A DNA stretch of 64,000 nt from NCBI RefSeq assembly GCF_014196595.1, contig NZ_JACIEA010000002.1, forward strand, positions 74,291 to 138,290, read 5' to 3'. A program made the position numbers and the translations under genes. This document shows positions 18,874 to 27,637 of the stretch, piece by piece. The DNA comes from Sphingorhabdus rigui. GTDB taxonomy: Bacteria > Pseudomonadota > Alphaproteobacteria > Sphingomonadales > Sphingomonadaceae. Each line of letters starts with the position of its first letter. Positions within the stretch are counted from its first letter, which is position 1. The notes beneath the pieces were generated by a model, which saw only the letters and a list, made by a program, of their open reading frames with translations, was not told where the DNA came from and did not search any database.

Positions 18874-20178
18874 TCAGGCTGGCAGGCCAAGGTCCTTCAG
18901 GACCCATTTTGCGAAATTCTCGTGGAATGGATAGGCGTTGCTTGGCATATACTGCGCCATGCAAACGGCGCGCAGCTTGCGCTTCGGGTCGACGAACGCA
19001 ACGGTGCCGGCAGCACCACCCCAGCCGTACACACCCTCGTTCGCGCCCTTGCCAACGCGTCCGCCCGCGCCAAAGCCTGCGCCATCCGCATACGTACCGT
19101 CGGTTGACACAGCAGGGGGCAACAGGTCGGACATTGCGAGCGCAGCCGTTTTTGGCGACATAATCCGCACGCCATCCAGCTCACCATAATTGGCAAGCAT
19201 GTTGAGGAACCGGTCATAATCGCGCGCCGAACAGACCACTCCTGCACCACCAAAGGCAAAGGCGGGCTTGTCGAGATAGATGCTCGTCGCCGCCGGATCG
19301 ATTGGGAACAGGACGCCGTTCACGGGCGCATAGTTTGAAACCAATCGCGGCGTTTCCGACTTTGGCACTTGGAAATAGCTGCTGTTCATTTTCAGCGGTT
19401 CGAAAATGCGTGTCTTGAGGAAGGCCTCAAAATCCATACCGCTGGCAACTTCAATAACGCGACCCAACAAATCGAGCGAGATTGAATAGCTCCATTTGGT
19501 TCCGGGTTCTGCAATCAACGGCAATTTTGCAAGCCGTTCCGAAAATGTCTTCAGATCAGGGGTCGGCTTGCTGGTTGGCTGACCGGGAATAGGAAAACGG
19601 CTGACGATGCCCGGCGTAATGCCGTTGTCCAGATAGGCCTGCAACAACGGACCCTTGGTGATGATGGAATATCCAAGGCCCGCAGTATGCGTCAACAAGT
19701 GGCGAACCGTAATCTGGTTCTTGGCCGGAACCGCATCCATGCTTTTTTCAGGGTCGGTCAGGACCGTCATATTGGCGAATTCAGGCAGAAATTCGGAAAT
19801 GGGTTGGTCGAGCTTCATCTTGCCTTCACCAACCAAAATCATCGCGGCCATGCCCGTGATAGGCTTCGTCATCGAATAGACGCGCCATAATGAGTCGATA
19901 TTGACAGGCGTTTTCTCGCCCAATCCTTGCGTACCAACGGCAATGACGTCTGGCAGACCAGACGCCCGGCCAATCGTTGCCAAAACACCCGGAAGCTTGC
20001 CCGACGAAACATAGCTGTCGAATTCGGCTTTAATCGTCGGATATTTTTCGGCAGCCTGCGCCCAAGCCATGCCGGGCAGGAACGCACCAACGGCTCCAGC
20101 GCCTGCCAGTCGCCCGCCCCATGCGAGTAATCCGCGCCGACCCAACATGATCTGGCCTGTTGCTTGTACGTCCATCAT
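18874..20178 (-). CDS. Serine hydrolase, class C beta-lactamase/esterase family
   Basis: 434 residues. N-terminal twin-arginine-like signal (GRRGLLAWGGRLAG, then AWAQA), so probably exported to the periplasm. Catalytic SxxK is SMTK (in WRVYSMTKPITG); the Tyr motif is in KWSYSISLD; the C-terminal GWGGAAGT takes the place of the KTG box. More like EstB-type esterases or DD-peptidase relatives than true resistance enzymes. The start overlaps the mutY stop (ATGA) behind GGAG. Confidence 0.85.
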   Translation of the reverse strand: MMDVQATGQIMLGRRGLLAWGGRLAGAGAVGAFLPGMAWAQAAEKYPTIKAEFDSYVSSGKLPGVLATIGRASGLPDVIAVGTQGLGEKTPVNIDSLWRVYSMTKPITGMAAMILVGEGKMKLDQPISEFLPEFANMTVLTDPEKSMDAVPAKNQITVRHLLTHTAGLGYSIITKGPLLQAYLDNGITPGIVSRFPIPGQPTSKPTPDLKTFSERLAKLPLIAEPGTKWSYSISLDLLGRVIEVASGMDFEAFLKTRIFEPLKMNSSYFQVPKSETPRLVSNYAPVNGVLFPIDPAATSIYLDKPAFAFGGAGVVCSARDYDRFLNMLANYGELDGVRIMSPKTAALAMSDLLPPAVSTDGTYADGAGFGAGGRVGKGANEGVYGWGGAAGTVAFVDPKRKLRAVCMAQYMPSNAYPFHENFAKWVLKDLGLPA

Positions 20179-21260
20179 CTCTCTCCTGCGTTCAAAACCG
20201 CCTCACTCACTTTTCTGAATAGGGTCGGCAGACCAGCATTGTCGAGCGATTTTAGCGGCCACCATTCGCCCTCACCGGGGCCGTCTGCGTCTGCTGGCCA
20301 TGACGTAACGGCAATGTTTACGGTCAGGGAAAAATGCGTGAATATATGCGCAACCTGCACCGACAAATTTTGCCAATTGGCTGCGGCGGGCGGGATTGCA
20401 TCACCGTCGATGCGCGCTGTCCATCCGTCATCCGGCAATGCCCGCATGCTCGCAAGCAAACCGCGATCATCCCGGCGCAGCAGCCAGACATGGCCATCAC
20501 GTTCAATCCAATACACATGCCCCACCCGTTGCGGTTTCGGGCTTTTCGGCAGTTTTGCAGGATATATTTCAGGGTTGCCTGCACGAAAGGCGGCACATGC
20601 GGATTGGATGGGACAAATCAGGCACGAAGGAGACCGTACCGAGCAAATACCCGCGCCCAGATCCATCATCGCCTGCGCAAAATCGCCTGCCCTTAGGTCT
20701 GGCGTGATGCTATCGGTAGCCGCGCGAATGTCTGGCTTTGCCTGCGGCAGTGGCGTTGATATCGCAAATAGCCGCGACACCACCCGCTCAACATTGGCGT
20801 CGACTACCACTGCACGCCGCCCAAATGCGATCGCGGCAATCGCCGCTGCTGTGTAGGGGCCGATGCCCGGCAGCTTCAGCAAATCTGCTTCATAAGACGG
20901 CAATTGCCCCTGATATTCGGAAACGACCACGCGTGCGCATTTTAACAGATTGCGGGCGCGGGCATAATAACCAAGCCCGGCCCATGCGGCCATAACATCC
21001 GCATCATCGGCCGCAGCCAGTGCCGAAAAATTGGGCCACGTCTGGGTGAATGTGCGGAAATAGGCACCAACGGCGGCGACCGTGGTCTGCTGCAACATGA
21101 TTTCCGACAACCAGACATGATATGGGTCCGCGAAACCCTGGCCCGGCAGTTTCCGCCATGGCAAGGTTCGGGCATGAACATCATAATGCGCCAGCAGACG
21201 CTCGGCGATATCCCCAGAATTCTGGTCAGTCTGTTGGACGGCAGGCATGTAAAATGGCAT
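20175..21260 (-). CDS. mutY: Adenine DNA glycosylase
   Basis: Removes adenine mispaired with 8-oxoguanine. Up to 361 residues (start 21260, or 21248 if shorter). Helix-hairpin-helix LLKLPGIGPYTAAAIAAIAFG, catalytic aspartate in VVDANVERV, [4Fe-4S] cysteines in the C-x6-C-x2-C-x5-C pattern (CSVRSPSCLICPIQSAC), and the C-terminal NUDIX-like domain that reads 8-oxoG. Only about 10 bases separate it from the divergent DUF721 gene. Confidence 0.95.
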   Translation of the reverse strand: MPFYMPAVQQTDQNSGDIAERLLAHYDVHARTLPWRKLPGQGFADPYHVWLSEIMLQQTTVAAVGAYFRTFTQTWPNFSALAAADDADVMAAWAGLGYYARARNLLKCARVVVSEYQGQLPSYEADLLKLPGIGPYTAAAIAAIAFGRRAVVVDANVERVVSRLFAISTPLPQAKPDIRAATDSITPDLRAGDFAQAMMDLGAGICSVRSPSCLICPIQSACAAFRAGNPEIYPAKLPKSPKPQRVGHVYWIERDGHVWLLRRDDRGLLASMRALPDDGWTARIDGDAIPPAAANWQNLSVQVAHIFTHFSLTVNIAVTSWPADADGPGEGEWWPLKSLDNAGLPTLFRKVSEAVLNAGER

Positions 21261-21270
21261 GGATTAGGTG

Positions 21271-21810
21271 ATGGATAAAGGCAAGCCACCAACAGCGCCA
21301 AAGGACCCGAAAAAGCCGGTAACGCCCAAGACGTTTCAGCGTCCACGCGGCGGTGAGGCCAAAGCGGTGTCCGCACTGATGCCCGAAATCGGCAGGGCCG
21401 CGTTCCGACGCTTTGGCTTTGTGCAAAGTTCGGTTGTCAGCCGTTGGGACGAAATTGTTGGCGCGCGCTACGCCGCTGTGTCTGCGCCGGAGGCGATCCG
21501 TTTTCCCATTGGTAAGAAATCCGACGGCACGCTTGAACTTACCGTTGAAGGCGCGCATGCCACGATGATCCAGCATGTGCTTCCCGAGATTATCGACCGG
21601 GTGAACCGCTTCTTCGGCTATGGCGCGGTCGCGCGGGTGAAGGTCCGCCAAGGGCCGGTGGCAAAGCCGCCCGCACGGCAACCAATAGCGCCGCCTTCGC
21701 TAAAGCCTATACCGATGGAACTGGGCGAATCTCTGCGCGAAATCGGTGATCCCGAACTGTTTGCCGTGCTCGAAAGTCTTGCAAAAAGCCTTGCCAAAGG
21801 CAGCGAGTGA
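21271..21810 (+). CDS. DUF721 protein, DciA-like replicative helicase operator
   Basis: 179 residues. Basic disordered N-terminus (many Lys/Pro), then the DUF721 domain (about 35-120) with FVQSSVVSRWDEIVGARYAA and a C-terminal Pro-rich tail. DUF721 proteins of the DciA type recruit or load DnaB in bacteria that lack DnaC. Whether this copy does so is inferred from the family. The gene lies between mutY and the DsbA-smc block, a common alphaproteobacterial order. Confidence 0.78.
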   Translation: MDKGKPPTAPKDPKKPVTPKTFQRPRGGEAKAVSALMPEIGRAAFRRFGFVQSSVVSRWDEIVGARYAAVSAPEAIRFPIGKKSDGTLELTVEGAHATMIQHVLPEIIDRVNRFFGYGAVARVKVRQGPVAKPPARQPIAPPSLKPIPMELGESLREIGDPELFAVLESLAKSLAKGSE

Positions 21811-21816
21811 TTCCAG

Positions 21817-22536
21817 ATGCACGGGATGGTTTCAATGGCTAAGGCTATGTTGATGTTGCGTGCAAAAAAATCCTTGTTTTTCATCTTGTTGGGCGCTGCT
21901 GCGCTTTCCACGACTCTGGCCGCGGCACCTGCGCCAAGCAAATGGCTTTCCACCGTTACGATGACCGACAAGGGCGCGCATGTTTTAGGCAATCCGGCAG
22001 CGCCCAATAAGGTTGTCGAATATCTTAGCTACACATGTAGCCATTGTGCGGATTTTGAGTTGAACGAGGCACCTGCATTCAAGGCGGAGTCGGTTGCAAC
22101 TGGCAAAGCGAGCTACGAAGTTCGAAATATGGTTTTGAACTCGGTTGACCTCACCGCTGCGATGCTTGCGCGTTGTGGTGGCAAGGGCAAATTCTTTGGC
22201 AATCAGCGGCATTTGTTCGCGACCCAATCCGTCTGGTTGGGCAAGACCAAAAATATCAATGCTGAAACGCAGGCAAAGCTTAAATCCGCAGATTATGCTG
22301 GTTTCATGATTGGCGCGTTTGACGCACTCGGGCTTGGGCCAATCATGCAACAGCGCGGCATCACGCCTGCTCAAGCAAAAGTCTGCCTGGCGGACAAAGC
22401 CGCACTGAAGGCGGTCATCGATATGACGGAGGCCGGAGCTGCGCTGGGCGTGCGCGGTACACCGTCATTCATGGTCAACGGCGTCTTGCAAGACCACGTC
22501 CATAATGCGGCCGAACTGAAAGCGGCATTGAAATAA
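21817..22536 (+). CDS. Periplasmic DsbA-like thiol-disulfide protein
   Basis: 239 residues; the true start may be one of three in-frame ATGs (21817, 21826, 21835). Hydrophobic signal peptide SLFFILLGAAALSTTLAAAPA. Thioredoxin fold with active site CSHC (YLSYTCSHCADF) and cis-proline GVRGTPSFMVNG. Likely catalyses disulfide exchange in the periplasm. A second family member follows after 28 bases, and then smc. Confidence 0.88.
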   Translation: MHGMVSMAKAMLMLRAKKSLFFILLGAAALSTTLAAAPAPSKWLSTVTMTDKGAHVLGNPAAPNKVVEYLSYTCSHCADFELNEAPAFKAESVATGKASYEVRNMVLNSVDLTAAMLARCGGKGKFFGNQRHLFATQSVWLGKTKNINAETQAKLKSADYAGFMIGAFDALGLGPIMQQRGITPAQAKVCLADKAALKAVIDMTEAGAALGVRGTPSFMVNGVLQDHVHNAAELKAALK

Positions 22537-22564
22537 CTCGACATCCAACATTGAAGGATATCCC

Positions 22565-23302
22565 ATGCGTATCAAGACACTCATTTCGACAACACTAGCG
22601 GTTTTGGCGCTCGCAGCCTGCAGCGGCGGTGACACAGCGGGTGCCCCGAAAGGCGAACCGATCGCTAAGGTAGCAGCCCCCGCCGGCACGGCATGGGTCG
22701 ATGTCGTTAGCAAAACCGAACTCGGTGGCTATAAAATGGGCAATCCGGATGCGCCATTGAAGCTGGTCGAATATGGCGCAATCACATGCCCCGGTTGTGC
22801 GCAATTCTCTGTACAATCATCGGAACAACTGCACGAAATCGTCAACAGCGGCCGCGTGTCGTTGGAATTCCGCCCCTTTCTGATCCATGGTATTCAGGAC
22901 GTTCCCGGTTTCCTGCTGGCGCAATGCAGCGGTCCTGAGGCATTTTTCCCACTGACCGATCAGCTGTATGCCGAACAGCCCACCTGGCTGAGCAAAATCA
23001 GCACGGTGACGGAGGCAGATCAGCAAGCCATGCAGAAAATGTCGCCGGGGCAAATTGCAACCCTGCTGGGAACGAAGATGGGCCTGATCGAATTCGTAAA
23101 GTCGCGTGGTATTAGCGAAGACCAAGCCAAGGCATGTCTGTCGGACAAAGCCGCAATCGATGCCCTGATTAAGACCACAGAGCGCGGTACAAAGGATGAC
23201 GGCGTAACGGGAACGCCATTCTTCATCCTCAACGGGGCAAAGCTGGACGCCAGTTCGTGGAACCAGGTGAAGACCAAGCTGATCGAGGCTGGCGCGCGCT
23301 AA
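22565..23302 (+). CDS. DsbA-like thioredoxin-domain lipoprotein
   Basis: 245 residues. Lipoprotein signal with lipobox LAAC (about residue 19), so probably anchored in the membrane on the periplasmic side. Active site CPGC (GAITCPGCAQF) and cis-proline VTGTPFFILNG. Paralogue of the gene before it but with a different active-site pair and a lipid anchor, suggesting the two have different redox partners or substrates. Confidence 0.87.
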   Translation: MRIKTLISTTLAVLALAACSGGDTAGAPKGEPIAKVAAPAGTAWVDVVSKTELGGYKMGNPDAPLKLVEYGAITCPGCAQFSVQSSEQLHEIVNSGRVSLEFRPFLIHGIQDVPGFLLAQCSGPEAFFPLTDQLYAEQPTWLSKISTVTEADQQAMQKMSPGQIATLLGTKMGLIEFVKSRGISEDQAKACLSDKAAIDALIKTTERGTKDDGVTGTPFFILNGAKLDASSWNQVKTKLIEAGAR

Positions 23303-23354
23303 GTATGGCTCGGGGGGGCACTGACATCGCCTCATACGCAACAGGAGCAGCCCG

Positions 23355-26300
23355 TTGCGTATAAAGAAGCTGAAACTGGTCGGCTTCAAAAGCTTTGTCG
23401 AGCCCGCCGAATTGCGGATCGAAAACGGCCTGACGGGCATCGTCGGGCCGAACGGTTGCGGCAAATCCAACCTGCTGGAAGCGATCCGCTGGGTCATGGG
23501 CGAAAGCAGCGCAAAATCCATGCGCGGCGCCGGCATGGAAGATGTGATCTTTGCGGGTACAGCGTCCCGCCCACCGCGTGACTTTGCCGAAGTTACCATC
23601 TTGGCGGAACGTAGCGATGATGGTGACGCTGCAACGGACGGTGATCAGGAACTGGAAGTTACCCGGCGGATTGAACGCGGCGCTGGATCGGCCTATCGCT
23701 CGAACGGCAGGGACGTGCGCGCCAAAGATGTCGCCCTCATCTTCGCAGACGCGGCTACAGGTGCGCATTCGCCTGCGCTCGTCAGTCAGGGCCGGATTGG
23801 CGCGATCATCTCTGCAAAGCCACAGGAACGGCGGCAAATGCTCGAGGAAGCGGCCGGCATCTCCGGACTGCATGTGCGGCGTAAAGACGCCGAACAAAAA
23901 CTTCGCGCCGCAGAAAGCAACCTTGCACGGCTGGCAACCATCCTCGCCGACATGGACGCCCGCGCGGGGCAATTGCGGCGGCAGGCCAAACAGGCCGAAC
24001 GCTACCGCACCTTGTCAAAAGACATATTGCAGGCCGAGGCACGGCTTATTTTCGTGCGTTGGCGCGAAGCCAAGGCTGCGGCTGATGCTGCGCGGGCTGA
24101 GGCCAATGCCGCGACTGCCGCCGTAGACAGCGCCGCCGCCACGCAGCGTGCTTTAACCGAACGGCAACAGGACGCCGTGACCCAATTGGCAAACGCCCGC
24201 GCCGTTGCAATGGCAGCACGCGATGCCGCCAATGACGTTTCCAACAAGCTCGTCCAACTAACGGGTGAGCAGGAACGGATATTGCAGCGGCAGTCGGATT
24301 TGTCTGCGCAAGCGTCCCGCATGGCCGAAGATGGCGCGCGTGAGGGCAAATTAACCCACGACGCGGCCGATGCGCTCGCGCACCTTCAGAGCGAGAGCGT
24401 GGCTTTATCTGAACAGATCAAAGCACAGGAAGAAGAACGCCCTGCCCTGTTGCGCGCGGCCGAAAATGTTGAACGTCAGGCCCGCGAAAGCGAAATTGCC
24501 TTGGCAAAGGCCGCCGCGGAACAAGCCAGAGCCGACGCCGAATTGCGCGTGGCCGACGCGGCTGTTGCGGCGGCAACCATGCGTGCCGAGCGGGCAGCAG
24601 GCGCAGTTGCGCGCATGGCGAACGAGCGGGACGCCTTGGGCGATGAAGCGGCATGTGAATCGGCCAAAAAATCGGCAGAAGCCAGCGTTGCCACCTTACA
24701 AAAGCATTTGCAGGAAAACACCGAAGCGAGCGTAGCGGCGGAAACGCGCAGGACCGAATTGATCGCCGCACGCGACGGCGCGCAGGCAAGCCTAGCCAGT
24801 GCCAAAGCAGAGCTCGCGGGTTTGCTGACCGAGCAAAATGCGCTCGAACGGTCCCTTGCCAAAGGGGACGGCGACAAGGCGATTAACCGTATCACAGTTC
24901 GGCCAGGCTACGAACGCGCATTGGCTACCGCGCTGGGTGATGATGCCGATGCCACCATTGGTGGGGATACCGGACGCCGTTGGCTGGGCGGGACGCCCGC
25001 GATGGATGCTTTGGCCGACAATGCCCTGATCCATTATGTCGACGCACCTGAGGAACTGGCTGCACGCCTTTCGCATGTGCGGGTTGTCGAACAAGATAAT
25101 GGTGCAGCACTGACACCGGGTGAGCGCGTGGTAACGCTTTCCGGGCAATTGCGCCGCTGGGATGGTTTCGCCACCGATGGCGACGGCGCGACGACCGCTG
25201 AGCTGCTGGTCCGGGCGAACCGACTGGCCGAACTGAATGCACTTATTCCGCCCGCCGAAGCGGCGTTGGCGGAACAGGCCGAGGCGCTTGCGCAAATGAC
25301 GGATGCTATCGGTACAGCACAAGATGCTGTTCGGGCGGCCGCCGCAGCGCGGGCAGAAACCGAAGGGCAATTGCGGCAAGCTCTGCGTGCCGTGGACCAA
25401 GCCGAAGATGCGCTGGCCCGGCTTAAATCTGCAAAGGCCGCGCTGCTGGACCGTATGGCGGCCAGCGAACAAGAGCTCGCCGAAGCAAAGTCCGAACAAA
25501 GCACCGCAGAAGCCGCCCGTGCCGCGTTGCCAGATGGCACGCATCATTCGGACCTCGTGCAAAAGCTCGTCGTCGCGAACGAAGCTGCGCGCGAGCTGCT
25601 GGCCCGCAATCAGGCGGATTTGTCGTCACTTGAACAGCGCATTGCGCAAATTCGCGAACGCCGTGCCGTCGCGCTTGCCGAAATCCGGGGATGGCAAGAA
25701 CGCGCTGGCGAAGCGGAACGCCGGATCGCCGACATGAACAAGCGCAGCGCGGATATTGCTGCCGAGCAGGAAGCGATGGAGGGGCGGCCCGATATTCTGG
25801 CACGCGAGATCGCGCGCCTGCGCGCGGACAAAGAACAGCTGGCCGAAAAGCTGAACGGCCTTCAAGTCACCGAAAGTGCCTGCGAAAAAACGCTTCGGGA
25901 ACTGGAAAACGAACTTGCGACCGCTGCAGAGGCGCTCTCCGTTGCCCGCGAGGCCCGCGCTGGCGCCGAAGCACGCGCGGAAAATCAGGAACATCGCCGC
26001 GTTGAAATGGGACGGATATCGGGCGAGCGTTTTGAATGCCCGCCGCCAGTGCTTCCCGAAAAGCTCGGGTTCGATGAACATGCAATGGAAGATGCGTCGG
26101 TAGAGTCCGCGCGGCTTGACCGGCTGCAGAATGAACGCGAGCGCATTGGGCCGGTAAATCTTATCGCAGCTGATGAACTCGCGGAGCTTGAGGCGCAACA
26201 GGGTGCAGGCGCGGCAGAAAGCGAAGAGCTCACGCTCGCAATTAACCGTCTGCGCGGTTCTATCGGCAGCTTAAATCGCGAAGGCAGAGCGCGCTTGCTC

Positions 26301-26771
26301 GCTGCATTTGAAGCAGTCGATGGACATTTCCGCCGGCTCTTCGCAACGCTGTTCAACGGCGGCCAGGCCCATCTCGCATTGATCGACAGCGAAGACCCAC
26401 TTGAGGCAGGCCTTGAGATATTTGCGCAACCGCCGGGCAAAAAGCTTCAGTCGCTGACCCTTTTGTCAGGCGGAGAGCAGGCGCTGACGGCGGTCGCGCT
26501 TATCTTTGGATTGTTCCTCACCAACCCGGCGCCGATATGTGTCCTTGACGAAGTTGACGCCCCACTTGACGATGCGAATATCGAACGCTTCTGCGATTTG
26601 TTGGAAGCGATGACGCGCGAAACCGACACCCGCTACCTGATTGTCACGCACAACGCCGTCACGATGAGCAGAATGCACCGTCTGTTTGGCGTCACGATGG
26701 TCGAACAGGGCATCAGCCGGCTGGTATCGGTTGACCTTGGTGGTGCCGAACAATTACTGGCTGCCGAATGA
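23355..26771 (+). CDS. smc: Chromosome segregation ATPase SMC
   Basis: 1138 residues from a TTG start behind AGGAG. ABC-type head halves at both ends: Walker A GPNGCGKS (31-38), signature LLSGGEQAL (about 1038) and Walker B VLDEVDAPLDD (about 1063). In between are two long Ala/Glu/Arg-rich coiled coils and a hinge (about 505-590) that looks short. Organises and helps segregate the chromosome with ScpAB. The alanine-rich coils produce many spurious frames. The stop overlaps the next start (ATGA). Confidence 0.95.
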   Translation: MRIKKLKLVGFKSFVEPAELRIENGLTGIVGPNGCGKSNLLEAIRWVMGESSAKSMRGAGMEDVIFAGTASRPPRDFAEVTILAERSDDGDAATDGDQELEVTRRIERGAGSAYRSNGRDVRAKDVALIFADAATGAHSPALVSQGRIGAIISAKPQERRQMLEEAAGISGLHVRRKDAEQKLRAAESNLARLATILADMDARAGQLRRQAKQAERYRTLSKDILQAEARLIFVRWREAKAAADAARAEANAATAAVDSAAATQRALTERQQDAVTQLANARAVAMAARDAANDVSNKLVQLTGEQERILQRQSDLSAQASRMAEDGAREGKLTHDAADALAHLQSESVALSEQIKAQEEERPALLRAAENVERQARESEIALAKAAAEQARADAELRVADAAVAAATMRAERAAGAVARMANERDALGDEAACESAKKSAEASVATLQKHLQENTEASVAAETRRTELIAARDGAQASLASAKAELAGLLTEQNALERSLAKGDGDKAINRITVRPGYERALATALGDDADATIGGDTGRRWLGGTPAMDALADNALIHYVDAPEELAARLSHVRVVEQDNGAALTPGERVVTLSGQLRRWDGFATDGDGATTAELLVRANRLAELNALIPPAEAALAEQAEALAQMTDAIGTAQDAVRAAAAARAETEGQLRQALRAVDQAEDALARLKSAKAALLDRMAASEQELAEAKSEQSTAEAARAALPDGTHHSDLVQKLVVANEAARELLARNQADLSSLEQRIAQIRERRAVALAEIRGWQERAGEAERRIADMNKRSADIAAEQEAMEGRPDILAREIARLRADKEQLAEKLNGLQVTESACEKTLRELENELATAAEALSVAREARAGAEARAENQEHRRVEMGRISGERFECPPPVLPEKLGFDEHAMEDASVESARLDRLQNERERIGPVNLIAADELAELEAQQGAGAAESEELTLAINRLRGSIGSLNREGRARLLAAFEAVDGHFRRLFATLFNGGQAHLALIDSEDPLEAGLEIFAQPPGKKLQSLTLLSGGEQALTAVALIFGLFLTNPAPICVLDEVDAPLDDANIERFCDLLEAMTRETDTRYLIVTHNAVTMSRMHRLFGVTMVEQGISRLVSVDLGGAEQLLAAE

Positions 26772-27637
26772 CTTTACATGGCCCGATCACAAACAGCTTT
26801 ATTTCGCAGCGCCTTCGGCTGAACTACGTCGATTGGGGCAACCCCGATGCGCCGCCATTGCTTTTGGTCCATGGCGGTCGCGACCATGCGCGCAGCTGGG
26901 ACTGGGTCGCCGAAGAGTTGCGCGATGATTGGCACATTATTGCACCCGACCTGCGCGGCCATGGCGACAGCGCGTGGTCACCCGACGGCAATTACGAAAT
27001 GTCTGCCTTTGTCTATGATCTGGCGCAGCTCATTCACCAGCTCAACCTTGCCCCCGTGAGCATCATAGCGCACTCGATGGGCGGCAATATCGCCACGCGT
27101 TATGCAGGGCTCTACCCTGAAAATGTCCGCAAGATGGTGAATATTGAGGGGCTTGGCCTCTCCCCCAAAATGCAGGCGGAACGCGACGCAATTGGCATAC
27201 AAAATCGTTTCCGGCAGTGGATTGACGATAAGCGCAATGCGGCTGGCCGGACCCCGAAACGCTATCCCAATATTGAAGCTGCCTATGAACGGATGAAGGC
27301 GGAAAACAGCTATTTGACCGATGAACAGGCGCGCCATTTGACCGTGCACGGCATCAGCCGGAACGAGGATGGCAGCTGGAGCTGGAAGTTCGACAATTAC
27401 CTCAACATCTGGGCAATATTCGACATGCCACGCGAAGATTTGCTCGCAATCTGGCAGTCGATCACCTGTCCGATGTTGATGATGTATGGTGCCGACAGTT
27501 GGGCATCAAATCCCGAAAAAGATGGCCGCATCGCGCATTTTCCCACGGCAAAAGTCGTCGAATATGAAAATGCCGGGCATTGGTTGCATCATGACCAGTT
27601 TGACCGCTTCATGGCCGACGTAAAGGCGTTCCTCTAA
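26768..27637 (+). CDS. Alpha/beta-hydrolase
   Basis: 289 residues, alpha/beta fold. Oxyanion region LLVHGGRDHARSWDW, nucleophile elbow AHSMGGN, and a C-terminal histidine in NAGHWLHHD. Cytoplasmic, substrate unknown. Overlaps the smc stop (ATGA), but this need not mean a shared role. Convergent with the DNA ligase gene (4-base overlap). Confidence 0.87.
   Translation: MTLHGPITNSFISQRLRLNYVDWGNPDAPPLLLVHGGRDHARSWDWVAEELRDDWHIIAPDLRGHGDSAWSPDGNYEMSAFVYDLAQLIHQLNLAPVSIIAHSMGGNIATRYAGLYPENVRKMVNIEGLGLSPKMQAERDAIGIQNRFRQWIDDKRNAAGRTPKRYPNIEAAYERMKAENSYLTDEQARHLTVHGISRNEDGSWSWKFDNYLNIWAIFDMPREDLLAIWQSITCPMLMMYGADSWASNPEKDGRIAHFPTAKVVEYENAGHWLHHDQFDRFMADVKAFL

Noticed and set aside
18874-20178. Beta-lactam resistance gene
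   Set aside because: The SxxK protein lacks the KTG box and resembles EstB-type esterases more than class C beta-lactamases.
22817-23972. Two long minus-strand frames across the DsbA lipoprotein and smc start
   Set aside because: Antisense to well-identified genes with composition typical of shadow frames.
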